A DNA stretch of 53,719 nucleotides, from positions 1 to 53,719 of IMG/VR virus record IMGVR_UViG_3300045950_000056; one strand, 5' to 3'. The stretch comes from a virus. Both the position numbers and the translations under genes were made by a program. The notes under the pieces are model-generated. The model ran no database searches. It was not told the DNA's origin and saw only the letters and a program-made list of their open reading frames with translations. Shown here in pieces: positions 38,377 to 47,803 of the stretch (position 1 is its first letter; every line of letters begins with the position of its first letter).

Positions 38377-38470
38377 GAAAAGGGGGTGGTCATACGGCTA
38401 CGCATAGAATCCCCATCCTCGGGTGGGCGACGGTTCCTGACACGTCGGGCAACGTATTCTTCGAGCCGTA

Positions 38471-38905
38471 TTGAACACGGTCAAAGCAACCAACGACGTG
38501 TGGAGTCACCTCGTCCTGATCTACAACGACACGGCGACAAAGCTGAACTGTTTCGGGCGGTTCACGGTGCCGAAGAACTACGTCGGCACGGCCAAGATCA
38601 TCGTCGTCTGGACGGCCACGGCGACGACCGGCAACGTCGTGTGGGATTTCGATTACCGCGCCGTCGGCGGGAATGATGCGGAGTCCTTGGACCAGACGGG
38701 ATTTCAAGAGTCCGTGACGGTGACCGATGCGGCTCCTGGAGCTGCCCATCGGCGGCTGGAAGCGTCCGCCACCCTGACGGCGGCGAACCTTGCGGTCGAT
38801 GACGAGGTGGAGTTTCAGATCAGCCGAGACGGGGCCGACGCGAGCGACACGATGGCGGCGGCGGCAATGCTGTTTGAGGTCCTGTTCGAGTACGCGGACG
38901 CCTGA
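38471..38905 (+). CDS. Predicted virion protein with disrupted 5' end
   Basis: 144 residues from TTG 38471. The family I recall starts with M-A-T-H-R-I-P. Here THRIPILGWATVPDTSGNVF continues to FEPY at 38471 in another frame, behind AAAGGGGGTGG and an ACG (38394) where ATG is expected. A -1 shift at TATTGA then gives NTVKATNDVWSHLVLIYNDT. The rest (VPKNYVGTAKIIVVWTAT, WDFDYRAVGGNDAESLD, VLFEYADA) is intact. Probably a tail or head surface protein; its 5' end is either mutated or mis-assembled. Confidence 0.6.
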   Translation: MNTVKATNDVWSHLVLIYNDTATKLNCFGRFTVPKNYVGTAKIIVVWTATATTGNVVWDFDYRAVGGNDAESLDQTGFQESVTVTDAAPGAAHRRLEASATLTAANLAVDDEVEFQISRDGADASDTMAAAAMLFEVLFEYADA

Positions 38906-38906
38906 G

Positions 38907-39665
38907 ATGGCTCGGCTCTTTAACGATGCGGCGTCGGAGATACTGAGCGTGGATCAAGCGGCGATTACCGCCGCTCCGTTTACATTCTGCGCGTGGGGCT
39001 ATTCGGACGACGCGACGGCGGCGCAATGTGTCATCTCAGTGGGGGACAAAGACACCACGAATACCCGATGGGCCTTGAAATTCTCTGGCAATGCCGCGAA
39101 TGATCCCGTGCGGTTTGATGTGAGAGGCGGTGGGAGCCAGACGGAGTTTGCGACGACTACTGGATATTCCGTGAACACGTGGCACCATGTCGCGGCTGTC
39201 GAAGCAAGCGCAACCGACCATCGGGTGTTTATCGACGGCGGCAGTAAAGGCACCTCGACCACGAGCGTCTCGCCAGCGGGTGCTGATCGGACCTCGATTG
39301 GTCGTCTCGCCGATGGCACGGGGGGGCAATTCTTTAGCGGTCGGATTGCCCATGTGGCGATCTGGAATGTGGCCCTCACGGACGATGAAATCCTCGCCCT
39401 CGCCCGGCGGCTTCACCCGGTTCGCATTCGACCGGGCAGCTTGGTCGGCTACTGGCCCGTGGGCGTTGGGTCACCTGATCCGAACTGGGCGGCTGGCACG
39501 ACGGCCCTCAACATGACGGTGACCGGCACGACCATCGCGGATAACCCTCCCATCATGTCCTGGTTCGGTCTCGGGCATGGCTGGCGAGGGGCGTTCGCGG
39601 CTCCCGCCCCGGCGGGCGTCTCGGCGGGACTGCGAACGCTGGCCCTCACGGGCGCGGGCATCTAA
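38907..39665 (+). CDS. LamG/concanavalin-like virion protein
   Basis: 252 residues from ATG 38907. The N-terminal 180 residues have a LamG-like pattern: PFTFCAWGYSDDATA, NTWHHVAAVEASATDHRVFI, DRTSIGRLADG, GRIAHVAIWNVALTDDEILA. Such domains bind glycans. The C-terminal part is unrecognised. Likely surface or adhesion component. Confidence 0.75.
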   Translation: MARLFNDAASEILSVDQAAITAAPFTFCAWGYSDDATAAQCVISVGDKDTTNTRWALKFSGNAANDPVRFDVRGGGSQTEFATTTGYSVNTWHHVAAVEASATDHRVFIDGGSKGTSTTSVSPAGADRTSIGRLADGTGGQFFSGRIAHVAIWNVALTDDEILALARRLHPVRIRPGSLVGYWPVGVGSPDPNWAAGTTALNMTVTGTTIADNPPIMSWFGLGHGWRGAFAAPAPAGVSAGLRTLALTGAGI

Positions 39666-39667
39666 CC

Positions 39668-39808
39668 ATGCTCCTGCCTCTCCATCTCAACACCGAACAG
39701 ATGCTCGGCCCGGTCGATGCAAAACTCGATGACCGGCTCCGGCGAGGACGGCGCCGAGCGCTCTGGTGGCCGCTCTTCTGTGACACGCTCTGGCGCTTGG
39801 TGACGTGA
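39668..39808 (+). CDS. 46-residue protein
   Basis: ATG 39668 to TGA 39808, TGATG junction with the connector. Reads MLLPLHLNTEQMLGPVDAKL, RRGRRRALWWPLFCDTLWRL. Basic, Trp-rich; unknown. Confidence 0.55.
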   Translation: MLLPLHLNTEQMLGPVDAKLDDRLRRGRRRALWWPLFCDTLWRLVT

Positions 39809-40749
39809 TGGCAACGCGGCTCGACGTGCAAACGGACGTGAAGACTCTCCTCGGTACGGACGCCTCACTGGCGACCGCCGAACTGAACACATTGATCCAG
39901 CTGCGCTACGAGCAGTTGTATGAGCACTGGCCGTGGTCCCGGCGCCGGCGAGACTTCACCGTGAGCCTCGTGGCACAGACCAAATCTACGAGTACCACGT
40001 TGGCGACCGTCACCAGTGGGTCGCCGACCGTGACGTTTGCCGGAACGCCGATCACCTCCGCGATGGGCGGACGGCAAATCCATCTCGGCGGCGAGCCGCA
40101 GTATTTCTTCATCAAGTTCGACTCCACCTCTCAGATCACGCTTCAAGATGGGGAATCCGCCGATGTGAACTGGCCTCGGGCGAGCGGAGGGAGCAAGTCG
40201 TGGGATGTATTCCAGACGCTCTATACGCTCCCGACCACGGCGGACGGCATCGTCTCATTAGCGGGGGACTTTCCCATTGACGAAGTAGATGGCGGGCGTC
40301 CGCAGCTCGATATCCTCGACCCGGATCGGTCCACGACCGGGAGCCACCCGACGCACTGGTGCTATGCCGGCGTGGATTCGAGTAACGTGCGGGAGATCGA
40401 GGTGTGGCCCATTCCGACCGCAGCGATTCTGCTGCGGGGCCAGTTCACGCGAGAGGCCCCCACGCTGTCGGACACGACGAAGCTCGATATTCCGCGATCT
40501 CTCGTCACCTACGGCACGACCGTCGATGCGTGCCATCTGCTCCATGCAAAACAGGGCTCCCAGGAGACGATGTGGGAGAACAAGGCTCTGTTCTTCGAGC
40601 GGAAACTGAAGGAACTCCTGAGTGATTTCAAGTTCGTGGACCTCGAACGCCAATCCCCGCCTCGATCCATCGGGCGGCGACGGAGTACGTTGTCGCGGCT
40701 CCACGGGACGGATTTCGAGGTGACCCATGATCTGGAACTGCTCGGGTGA
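39808..40749 (+). CDS. Head-tail connector-like protein
   Basis: 313 residues from ATG 39808. N-terminus TRLDVQTDVKTLLGTDASLA, LIQLRYEQLYEHWPWSRRRR fits the helical start of adaptor proteins that join portal and tail; the middle is beta-rich and the end is helical with WENKALFFERKLKELLSDFK. Assigned from position and fold pattern only. Confidence 0.65.
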   Translation: MATRLDVQTDVKTLLGTDASLATAELNTLIQLRYEQLYEHWPWSRRRRDFTVSLVAQTKSTSTTLATVTSGSPTVTFAGTPITSAMGGRQIHLGGEPQYFFIKFDSTSQITLQDGESADVNWPRASGGSKSWDVFQTLYTLPTTADGIVSLAGDFPIDEVDGGRPQLDILDPDRSTTGSHPTHWCYAGVDSSNVREIEVWPIPTAAILLRGQFTREAPTLSDTTKLDIPRSLVTYGTTVDACHLLHAKQGSQETMWENKALFFERKLKELLSDFKFVDLERQSPPRSIGRRRSTLSRLHGTDFEVTHDLELLG

Positions 40750-40943
40750 CGGAGGCGACGATGGCGAAGCGATGGATTCAGGGAGCGATCAAGAGCCCAG
40801 GGGCCTTAACCAAACAAGCCGCTCGGGCGGGCCAATCCCCGATGGAATTCGCGCGGGCGCACCGATCCGACTCCGGGACCACCGGGCGCCGGGCACGGCT
40901 CGCCATCACGCTTCGCCGGATGTCCAGAAAACGGAGGCGATAG
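40746..40943 (+). CDS. Small basic protein
   Basis: 65 residues from GTG 40746, or 60 from ATG 40761 (AKRWIQGAIKSPGALTKQAA). The K-W-I-Q-x-A-I-x-x-P-G-A-L-T pattern is common in short phage structural-region proteins of unknown role. Very basic tail. Confidence 0.7.
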   Translation: MTEATMAKRWIQGAIKSPGALTKQAARAGQSPMEFARAHRSDSGTTGRRARLAITLRRMSRKRRR

Positions 40944-40946
40944 TCT

Positions 40947-41960
40947 ATGGCGCTCCCGAATAAGATCATCAGCACCGTTCCGGCTGGGAGCGACGCCCCC
41001 TCCGTGATTGACGACCGGATCAAGGACCTCGCTCTCGGCGTCATCGACATTCTGGGCATTCCCGACAACACCAACATTTCGGCGGCGGGGCTCAATTTCG
41101 CGGCAGCGGGACTTCAATATGTGCTCTTCCAGGATGCGGCCGCGAACCCGGCAGCGGCTGGCCGACTCCAGCGGAATGCCGCGAATCTCCTCTTCCATGA
41201 TGGCACGGCCGCCCGGACCTTCGTCTCGACCGACGGGACTCAAACCCTCACGAATAAGACCCTCAGCGCCCCTGTGCTGAGCGGCACGGCCACTGGGACG
41301 TACACCCTCGGGGGAACGCCCACGATCAACTCGCCCACCATTTCGAGTCCCACCTTGAGCGGCACGGCCACTGGGACGTACACCCTCGGGGGAACGCCCA
41401 CGATTTCGAGCCCAACACTGAGTGGGACGGTCGCTGGAACCTATACCATCGGGGGTACGCCGACACTGGGCGCCACGCTGAATCTGAATTCCCAAACCCT
41501 GTCCGGTGCCGCGACGTTCTCTGGAGCCTTGACGCTCTCGGCGGCTGGCACAGCGCTCACCGTCAACAACAATGCCACCATCAGCGGCACCTCCACGCTC
41601 GGCACGACGGTCGTCAGCTCAGCGGCCGACAGCCCGATGGATATTACGAGTACCCTGGCGACGAGCGGGGCCCAACTCAAGATCACTGGATCCGCCAGCT
41701 CGAACGGCGTCAACCTGAAACTTGTCGGCGACGGAGCGACAACGCCCACCAAGTATATCCGCGTCCAAGGAGGTCAATTAGAAGTCCTCAATGATACTTA
41801 CGCCACCATCCTTACGCGGATCATCGAGGCCCCAGCGGATGGAAAGACCTGTCTCTCGGTCTATCGGAATGTTGGGGGCACCTCCGCGCTCCACGAGGTC
41901 ACGATGGGAGCCGTGGATTCCGGCGGGCCTGGATTCAAGCTCTTGCGGGTTCCGAACTAA
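40947..41960 (+). CDS. Tail-fibre-like repeat protein
   Basis: 337 residues. DGTQTLTNKTLSAPVLSGTA and repeated SGTATGTYTLGGTPTI/SSPT units are typical of trimeric tail-fibre shafts. N-terminus (NKIISTVPAGSDAPSVIDDR) would attach to the virion; C-terminal 120 residues form a beta domain (LVGDGATTPTKYIRVQGGQL). Probably a receptor-binding appendage. It contains a 49-bp direct repeat. Confidence 0.75.
   Translation: MALPNKIISTVPAGSDAPSVIDDRIKDLALGVIDILGIPDNTNISAAGLNFAAAGLQYVLFQDAAANPAAAGRLQRNAANLLFHDGTAARTFVSTDGTQTLTNKTLSAPVLSGTATGTYTLGGTPTINSPTISSPTLSGTATGTYTLGGTPTISSPTLSGTVAGTYTIGGTPTLGATLNLNSQTLSGAATFSGALTLSAAGTALTVNNNATISGTSTLGTTVVSSAADSPMDITSTLATSGAQLKITGSASSNGVNLKLVGDGATTPTKYIRVQGGQLEVLNDTYATILTRIIEAPADGKTCLSVYRNVGGTSALHEVTMGAVDSGGPGFKLLRVPN
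41278..41404. repeat. 49-bp direct repeat in tail fibre
   Basis: Two identical 49-mers starting TGAGCGGCACGGCCACTGGG at 41278 and 41356 (period 78 bp, 26 codons), with degenerate third unit after. Confidence 0.85.
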
Positions 41961-43501
41961 TGCCTCGCGGACTGACCAAAACGGTTCTCCCGGCCGCACC
42001 CGGTGGAGTGATCGAGCGCGTCAACCCAGCGACGATCCCGGACGGCAAACTCCTGGCCTCCAAGAACTGGATCACCCGAGAGGGTACGGGGCGACCTCGA
42101 CCGGGCTACGAGCTGATCGGGAGCCAGTTGACCGCTGCCGACCCGGTCCTGGGCTTCGGCTTCCGGGGCACGCTCGCCACGGAATCCAACATGGTGGTCC
42201 ATACCGCCTCGGCGGCCTACTCGTGGAACGGCTCAGCCTTTTCGGCTATCACGGGGACCTGGACCAGCTCCAACGCGAACAACCACGTTCGCTTCACGGT
42301 CTTCCAGCAATCGGGGACGTTCATTTTGATTCGTACGAATCTCCAGAATGCACCCGACAAATGGACTGGAAGCGGATCGTTTGTCGATCTCGGGGGAACC
42401 CCGCCCGTCGCCCGGGATCTCACGACGACAAACGGGCGCGTCGTGCTCTTCTATGCCAACAACGAGCCCCGCCGGGTGCAGTGGTCGGGGTTTAACACCG
42501 CCGAGACGTGGGGCGCGGCGGATTTCTCGGACCTCACCGATACCCCCGATGAGATCGTGGGTGGCCGGGCCTTCGGACCCTTGTCCATGGCGATCTACAA
42601 GCAGGATTCGGTCTGGCTCGGGCAAGCCCAGGTCGCCGCCGCGCCCTTTCAGTTCCAGCTCATCGGGTTTACGCCGGGTCCGGTGAGCCCGGCCGCCATC
42701 GTCCCATGGCGGGAGGCGCATTATTACTTCGCCAAGGATTTGTCGGTCTACCGATTCGATGGGGGCCGAGTCCTGCCGGTCGGCGTGGATCTGCCGAAGC
42801 ATCTGCAACAAACGCTCGACTGGCCGAATCGGGATCGTATCTTCGGGTTCGTCCTCCCGCTCCCGGAACCGGAACTCTGGTTTGTGTATCCGCAAGAATC
42901 CGATGGCGCGATGAAGCGGGGCATTTCGATCAATCTCGCCACCAACGCCATGTCCCCGCACCAGTTCGCCCATGAGATTACGGCAGGATCGGAATGGATC
43001 GCTCGGCCCGTGCTCACCATCGACGGCCTGGATACGATCAGCGCGACCATCGACGGCTTGGATGCCTTCTACCCCACTATCGACTCGATGGGCACGCGAG
43101 CCAGCGTGACCTCCGTGATCGGAGAATCGACGGGGCGCGTGGATCGCTTCGGGAGGTCGGTCGATGACCGGGGCACGGCGATTGACTGGGAATTCACCCA
43201 TCCCTGGCGACCCGCCGGGGAGCTGGGGAATCGCTGCTACCTCGACGGAATCGCCAGTTATTGGAAGAAAACCCCCGCGTCGTTGACGGTGACGGTCGGT
43301 GTAACGATCACGGATTCGCTGGGCGATGCTGACACGGAGTCCACCGCGACTTTTAACACCTCGACGGACTCGAACCATCTCTCCACCTTTCCGAATAAGA
43401 CGGGTCAATGGGTGAAGGTGCGGCATGCCGCCAGTTCCCAAATCGCGGGGTTGGAACACCGGGGCGCCGCGATTCTCGCGTGGCCGAGGGCGATGGTCTA
43501 A
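41960..43501 (+). CDS. Tail nozzle/tubular-like protein
   Basis: 513 residues. Start GLTKTVLPAAPGGVIERVNP, then a beta-rich body: YSWNGSAFSAITGTW, YANNEPRRVQWSGFNTAETW, GRAFGPLSMAIYKQDSVW, with a C-terminal EHRGAAILAWPRAM. Layout resembles the long beta-propeller-like tail proteins of podoviruses. Assignment by composition and location, not by a decisive motif. Confidence 0.6.
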   Translation: MPRGLTKTVLPAAPGGVIERVNPATIPDGKLLASKNWITREGTGRPRPGYELIGSQLTAADPVLGFGFRGTLATESNMVVHTASAAYSWNGSAFSAITGTWTSSNANNHVRFTVFQQSGTFILIRTNLQNAPDKWTGSGSFVDLGGTPPVARDLTTTNGRVVLFYANNEPRRVQWSGFNTAETWGAADFSDLTDTPDEIVGGRAFGPLSMAIYKQDSVWLGQAQVAAAPFQFQLIGFTPGPVSPAAIVPWREAHYYFAKDLSVYRFDGGRVLPVGVDLPKHLQQTLDWPNRDRIFGFVLPLPEPELWFVYPQESDGAMKRGISINLATNAMSPHQFAHEITAGSEWIARPVLTIDGLDTISATIDGLDAFYPTIDSMGTRASVTSVIGESTGRVDRFGRSVDDRGTAIDWEFTHPWRPAGELGNRCYLDGIASYWKKTPASLTVTVGVTITDSLGDADTESTATFNTSTDSNHLSTFPNKTGQWVKVRHAASSQIAGLEHRGAAILAWPRAMV

Positions 43502-45456
43502 TGCCGGGACTCCCGCAAACTCCTGATCTGCCGCGTGTCCCCGCCGATGACCGAGGGCTTCGGCTCTGGGCGGACTCCCATTCCCGGACGTTCGGCCGGT
43601 TATGGACGCATCTCACGCATGTCGTGAATGCGCTCAGCCAGACGGGCACAGCGGCCCAGAAGCCCAGTACGCCGGACCTCAATCATATCTTCTACACGGA
43701 GTCGGATACGAAGAAGACGTTTGTCGGGGTGGATGGCGCGTGGGTGCAGGTCGGGCGAAACCTCACCGTTCGGAAGAACAGCGGGGCCGATGTGGGGACG
43801 CGGCCACGGCTCAACCTGATCGAGGGGACGAATATCGGCCTCACGGTGGCTGACGATGCGGTCGATGATGAAGTGGATGTCACGATGACGGGCCGGGTGA
43901 CCGTCCGAAAGAACACCGGGGCCAACGTGGGCAGTCGCCCTCGGCTGAATCTCATCGAAGGCTCGAACATCACGCTGACGGTGGCCGACGATACGCCCGA
44001 CGACGAGATCGACGTCACGGTCGCGGCCGCCGGGGGGGGCCTCACCGGATCTGGCGTTGCCAATCAGGTCGCCTTCTGGACCGGCGCGACTTCGCTCGGC
44101 GGGGATACGGCGCTCACCTACAATGCGACGACCGATACGCTCACGGCCGCCATTATCTCGGATATCCGCATCGTGGATAATGTCAAATTCACCACGATCC
44201 AGCAGGCGATTGACAACCTCCCGGCGGCCGGCGGGATCGTGTATGTGCCACAAGGGACGTATGCGATCACCGCTGCCATTTCCATCACGAAACCGCTCAT
44301 CCTCATGGGGGCTGGGCCTCAGACGACTGAGATCACGACGACCTCGGCAACCATCGACATGCTCAGCATTGCGACGACGGCCCCGGTGTGCATTCGAGAT
44401 ATTCGGATTCGGAAAACTGTAACGGCGACCGCCGGGGCCGGTATCCGGGTCGCTGGATCAGGGGCCGATTGGAACCAGGACAGCCGAATCACGAACGTCC
44501 GCATCGAATCCCAGTGGGACGGCCTCGACTTCCAGGACGCCTCAGCCTGGACTGTCAGCGATTGCTTGATCCTGGAATGGCGCAACTTCGGCATTCGGGT
44601 TCGCAATACGCTCTCGCCCGATTCGGGGGACTCGACCATCTACGGCAACCTCTTGAGTTCTGCGGTGGCAGGGGCCGTGGGCATCCAGCAAGAATCCTCG
44701 GGAGGGCTGCGGATTGTCAGCAATAAGATCATCGGGCACGCCATCGGCTACCGGCTCAACGTGGCGACCGGGGTCTCGACCAGTGTGCTCCTGATCTCGG
44801 CCAATTCCATTGAAAACCAAGTGGACCGCTGTATCCAGCTCACCCGCACCGGGACCGGCGCGTTCTCTCAAATTTCCATCACCGGCAACCAGTTGGGGAC
44901 CGCCAGCACTCTGATTGAGGTGCTGGGAGGGGCCGGGGGGATTTCGCGGCTCGCCATCACGGGCAACACCTTGCAACTGGCCGCGAGCGGCAACGGCATT
45001 CTCTTGACCAACGGGGATGACGTGGGTATTTCGGCCAATGTCTTCCTCGGCGCGGCGAGCACGACCGGCGTCAGCGTGGGGGCTGGAGCCGCGAATGTGA
45101 AGATCGGGCGGAATACGTTCGCCAGCGTGACCACCGATGTCAGTCTCCCCTCAGGGACGAATGCCCACCACGTCGATCCGATCATCCAACGCGGAACGGA
45201 GACCATCACCACAAGCACCTTGGCGAATTACGGGACATTCTTTTCTGGGGATGCGACCGTCACGTTCCCCTTCGCCTTTCAAGCGGCGCCGCAGGTCTTT
45301 CTCACCGCCGAGAACGATGCGAATGGAGCCCTCTGCGGCGTCGTGAAGTCCGCGCCCTCCACGACCAGCGTGGCGATCAAAGGCATCGGCATCACGGCCA
45401 ACGTGGCGATCACGATTCACTGGGAAGCCGTGGGCACGAGGCTCCGGGGAGACTGA
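43501..45456 (+). CDS. Tailspike: beta-helix with lectin-like C-terminus
   Basis: 651 residues from ATG 43501. N-terminal segment with two repeats (VRKNSGADVGTRPRLNLIEG and VRKNTGANVGSRPRLNLIEG), then pectate-lyase-like right-handed beta-helix (FTTIQQAIDNLPAAGGIVYV, PQGTYAI, repeated N/S-x-I turns to about 560), and a C-terminal domain with VTFPFAFQAAPQVFLTAEND and IHWEAVGTR like H-type lectin/gp53-like tips. It should bind or depolymerise host surface glycan. Confidence 0.75.
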   Translation: MPGLPQTPDLPRVPADDRGLRLWADSHSRTFGRLWTHLTHVVNALSQTGTAAQKPSTPDLNHIFYTESDTKKTFVGVDGAWVQVGRNLTVRKNSGADVGTRPRLNLIEGTNIGLTVADDAVDDEVDVTMTGRVTVRKNTGANVGSRPRLNLIEGSNITLTVADDTPDDEIDVTVAAAGGGLTGSGVANQVAFWTGATSLGGDTALTYNATTDTLTAAIISDIRIVDNVKFTTIQQAIDNLPAAGGIVYVPQGTYAITAAISITKPLILMGAGPQTTEITTTSATIDMLSIATTAPVCIRDIRIRKTVTATAGAGIRVAGSGADWNQDSRITNVRIESQWDGLDFQDASAWTVSDCLILEWRNFGIRVRNTLSPDSGDSTIYGNLLSSAVAGAVGIQQESSGGLRIVSNKIIGHAIGYRLNVATGVSTSVLLISANSIENQVDRCIQLTRTGTGAFSQISITGNQLGTASTLIEVLGGAGGISRLAITGNTLQLAASGNGILLTNGDDVGISANVFLGAASTTGVSVGAGAANVKIGRNTFASVTTDVSLPSGTNAHHVDPIIQRGTETITTSTLANYGTFFSGDATVTFPFAFQAAPQVFLTAENDANGALCGVVKSAPSTTSVAIKGIGITANVAITIHWEAVGTRLRGD

Positions 45457-45463
45457 CCTGACA

Positions 45464-46633
45464 ATGGGGTTTTTCGTCCAAGACCACCGAACGCAGTTTC
45501 AATTCGGCGAACTGACTGGCGCTCTCGGTCCAGCGGGCGTCGTGGCGTCCTTGAACTGGCGTGGCACCCCGCTCCTGCCGCCTTCATTCAGGGGAGAACG
45601 GACGGATCGGGTGCTGCAATGGACCTGGTGGTCGCATGAGATTCGGACCTCGGAAGGACCGACGGAAGAGAATCCCTCTGGAGAGAACCGATACAATCTG
45701 ACCCAGGCGGGGACATTCGGGGATGGGGACCGGACGGTTGCGGGGCTCCCCCGAACGAGAGACACGAATGGGCTCTCTCCGACCCATGCCGTGAACCTGA
45801 CGCCGATGCAGGCGACCATCCTTGCCTCGCCGCGGGATCAGTGGCGGACTCCTGCTCAATCGGTGATCCAGCATTCCGTCGGAAGCTGGACGCAGTATCG
45901 ATGGGAGGATCCGATCCTCTGGTGCCAGACAAAATGCCTCATCGGCCCGCTGATTGTGAACGGACGCGAACTGGAGGCATTCCCGCACTTGTACGTGGAA
46001 TCCTGGTGTCCGTTCTCGGCTACGGTCTTTGATGCCGTGATCGTGAGAGCCAGCGAGTGGGGATCGCCGCAATGGTGGTATCGGGTGGGCCAGAACGTGC
46101 CGACCTACCCGAGAATCCACGCTCCAGACAGCGACGGAGCTGTGATTCTGACGGGGCCGTCCGCCAGTCCGGCTCTGGCTGTTCTCTACGGGCGCACTCC
46201 AGCCCGCCCAGATGGGGACCACGTACTGAATATGATGGACTGGAATTCCGGCCCGAATGACCGAGGGGTCGCGGTTCTTCCCGGCGTCGATTGGCGCACG
46301 GTCAGATCCCATCGGGTCGTGGATCGAACCGTGGGGTTCTTCGTCGCGGATCGGCTGGATGAAGGGTTTATGGAGACGCTTCGCCAGCGGGTCTCCATGA
46401 TTCCGTCGCCGACGGTCTATGACCTTCCCGGGGAACTCGCGCCCGTGCTGGAACCGCTCTTGACCTCTCCGGGCGTCAGAATCGCCACGCCGATCCCATG
46501 GGTCGAGCCGGTCCCCTCCCCACCGCCGAGTCCACTCAGTATTGTCGTCGGAGAGCGGGAACGACTTCTTGCCGAGCTGGCGACGATCCGGCACTGGCTG
46601 GACCTGGTGGAGCAATTTTTGAAAGCCGCGTAG
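45464..46633 (+). CDS. Hypothetical virion-region protein
   Basis: 389 residues. Beta-rich (LQWTWWSHEIRTSEGPTEEN, RWEDPILWCQTKCLIGPLIV, FPHLYVESWCPFSATVF) with a C-terminal helix (ERERLLAELATIRHWLDLVE). No family recognised; tail accessory protein by position. Confidence 0.65.
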   Translation: MGFFVQDHRTQFQFGELTGALGPAGVVASLNWRGTPLLPPSFRGERTDRVLQWTWWSHEIRTSEGPTEENPSGENRYNLTQAGTFGDGDRTVAGLPRTRDTNGLSPTHAVNLTPMQATILASPRDQWRTPAQSVIQHSVGSWTQYRWEDPILWCQTKCLIGPLIVNGRELEAFPHLYVESWCPFSATVFDAVIVRASEWGSPQWWYRVGQNVPTYPRIHAPDSDGAVILTGPSASPALAVLYGRTPARPDGDHVLNMMDWNSGPNDRGVAVLPGVDWRTVRSHRVVDRTVGFFVADRLDEGFMETLRQRVSMIPSPTVYDLPGELAPVLEPLLTSPGVRIATPIPWVEPVPSPPPSPLSIVVGERERLLAELATIRHWLDLVEQFLKAA

Positions 46634-46663
46634 CTATGATAGGATTTCGGATAGGTGTTCCCG

Positions 46664-47140
46664 ATGCTTGAGATCGTTCGGGTTCATCGGACCAGGAAGG
46701 GGACGGACGGATATCTCCCCATCATCATGGACCGCGTGAGGGCCATGAGTCACCGATACGGCACGAACCCCGCGCCGCTGGAGCAGCAGATTTGGACCAT
46801 GTACGCGCAAGGAGCGGTGGCCCTCGGGCTGTGGGTCGCGGTGGAGGATGGCCTAGTCACGGGGCATCTCGTCGCCCAAATCCAGCAATGGGACGGCGAG
46901 TGGGTCGGCTGGGTGTACCAAGCTGAATTTGACGGTCCCCCGCTTCGGCAAACGGTCTGGGACCACTGCTTGATCGAACTCGACGACTGGATTCGAGAGG
47001 CCAATCTCGCGCTGAACGGCCAGGCGGTCATCAGGACGTTGATGATGGTCACGCCGCACAACCCGAAATTCTTTGAGCGACGAGCTGGATTTCATCTGGA
47101 TCGCTACTTGATGCGGCGACCCGTGAAGGGAGAAGGATAA
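46664..47140 (+). CDS. GNAT-like acyltransferase
   Basis: 158 residues from ATG 46664 (GTG 46655 possible). WVAVEDGLVTGHLVAQIQQW and QAVIRTLMMVTPHNPKFFER, RAGF are GNAT-like core strands and the acetyl-CoA-fold end. GNAT-like proteins are known next to internal virion genes of podoviruses. Substrate unknown. Confidence 0.65.
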   Translation: MLEIVRVHRTRKGTDGYLPIIMDRVRAMSHRYGTNPAPLEQQIWTMYAQGAVALGLWVAVEDGLVTGHLVAQIQQWDGEWVGWVYQAEFDGPPLRQTVWDHCLIELDDWIREANLALNGQAVIRTLMMVTPHNPKFFERRAGFHLDRYLMRRPVKGEG

Positions 47141-47143
47141 CCC

Positions 47144-47803
47144 ATGGGCGGTGGACGGTCTACGACGACCTCGGAAGCGAACTTCCCTCCCGAATTCAGG
47201 CCACTGGCGACCTCTGCCGTGCAGCAGATTCAGGCTCTCCAAGACCTCCTGCCTCTAGCAGAATTCGGTCAGCCCGTCGCCCGGCCAGTCGCCGGGCTCG
47301 CCCCATTCACGCGAGCCGGATTTGAACTCGCCTCCATGGTTCCCTTCAGCAGTGCGGCAGAACAGGGGCTCCTGGACCTCTCCATTCCTATCGGTCAACT
47401 CGCTCGGCAATCGCTCGGGGCCGTCGGGGAGCCTGTGGCGGCCACTCGCGCCGCCCTCGCCATGCTGGCCCCGCAACTCGGGACAGGCCCGACGGGTCCG
47501 CGCCCGACGGGCACAACGGAATCCAACCCGCTCTGGGTCCCAACCCCATTTATGCCATCGCCATTCACGGGTCTCACCGAAACGCCCGCGCAGGCTCGCG
47601 CATTCGGGGCCAATCCAGGGAACGTGCCATTCTTCACACTTCCGCCGATCATGCTGCCACAACTGCCTCGTCCAGTTCCTCCGATGCCGGGGCTTCCGGG
47701 TCTCGGCATTCCCGGATTACCACCAGGGCCACCTGGCCTGTCAGGAACCTTTAGCTCTGCCATGCTCGACCCAGGCTTCTACGCGCCGGGATATATGGTC
47801 TGA
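47144..47803 (+). CDS. Pro-rich internal-virion-region protein
   Basis: 219 residues. Helical first half (FPPEFRPLATSAVQQIQALQ, IGQLARQSLGAVGEPVAATR), then Pro-Gly rich (PVPPMPGLPGLGIPGLPP). No motif. TGATG junction with the next gene. Confidence 0.6.
   Translation: MGGGRSTTTSEANFPPEFRPLATSAVQQIQALQDLLPLAEFGQPVARPVAGLAPFTRAGFELASMVPFSSAAEQGLLDLSIPIGQLARQSLGAVGEPVAATRAALAMLAPQLGTGPTGPRPTGTTESNPLWVPTPFMPSPFTGLTETPAQARAFGANPGNVPFFTLPPIMLPQLPRPVPPMPGLPGLGIPGLPPGPPGLSGTFSSAMLDPGFYAPGYMV

Noticed and set aside
42233-43459. 408-codon minus-strand ORF
   Set aside because: Antisense shadow of the tail nozzle-like gene; no ribosome-binding site and no family pattern.
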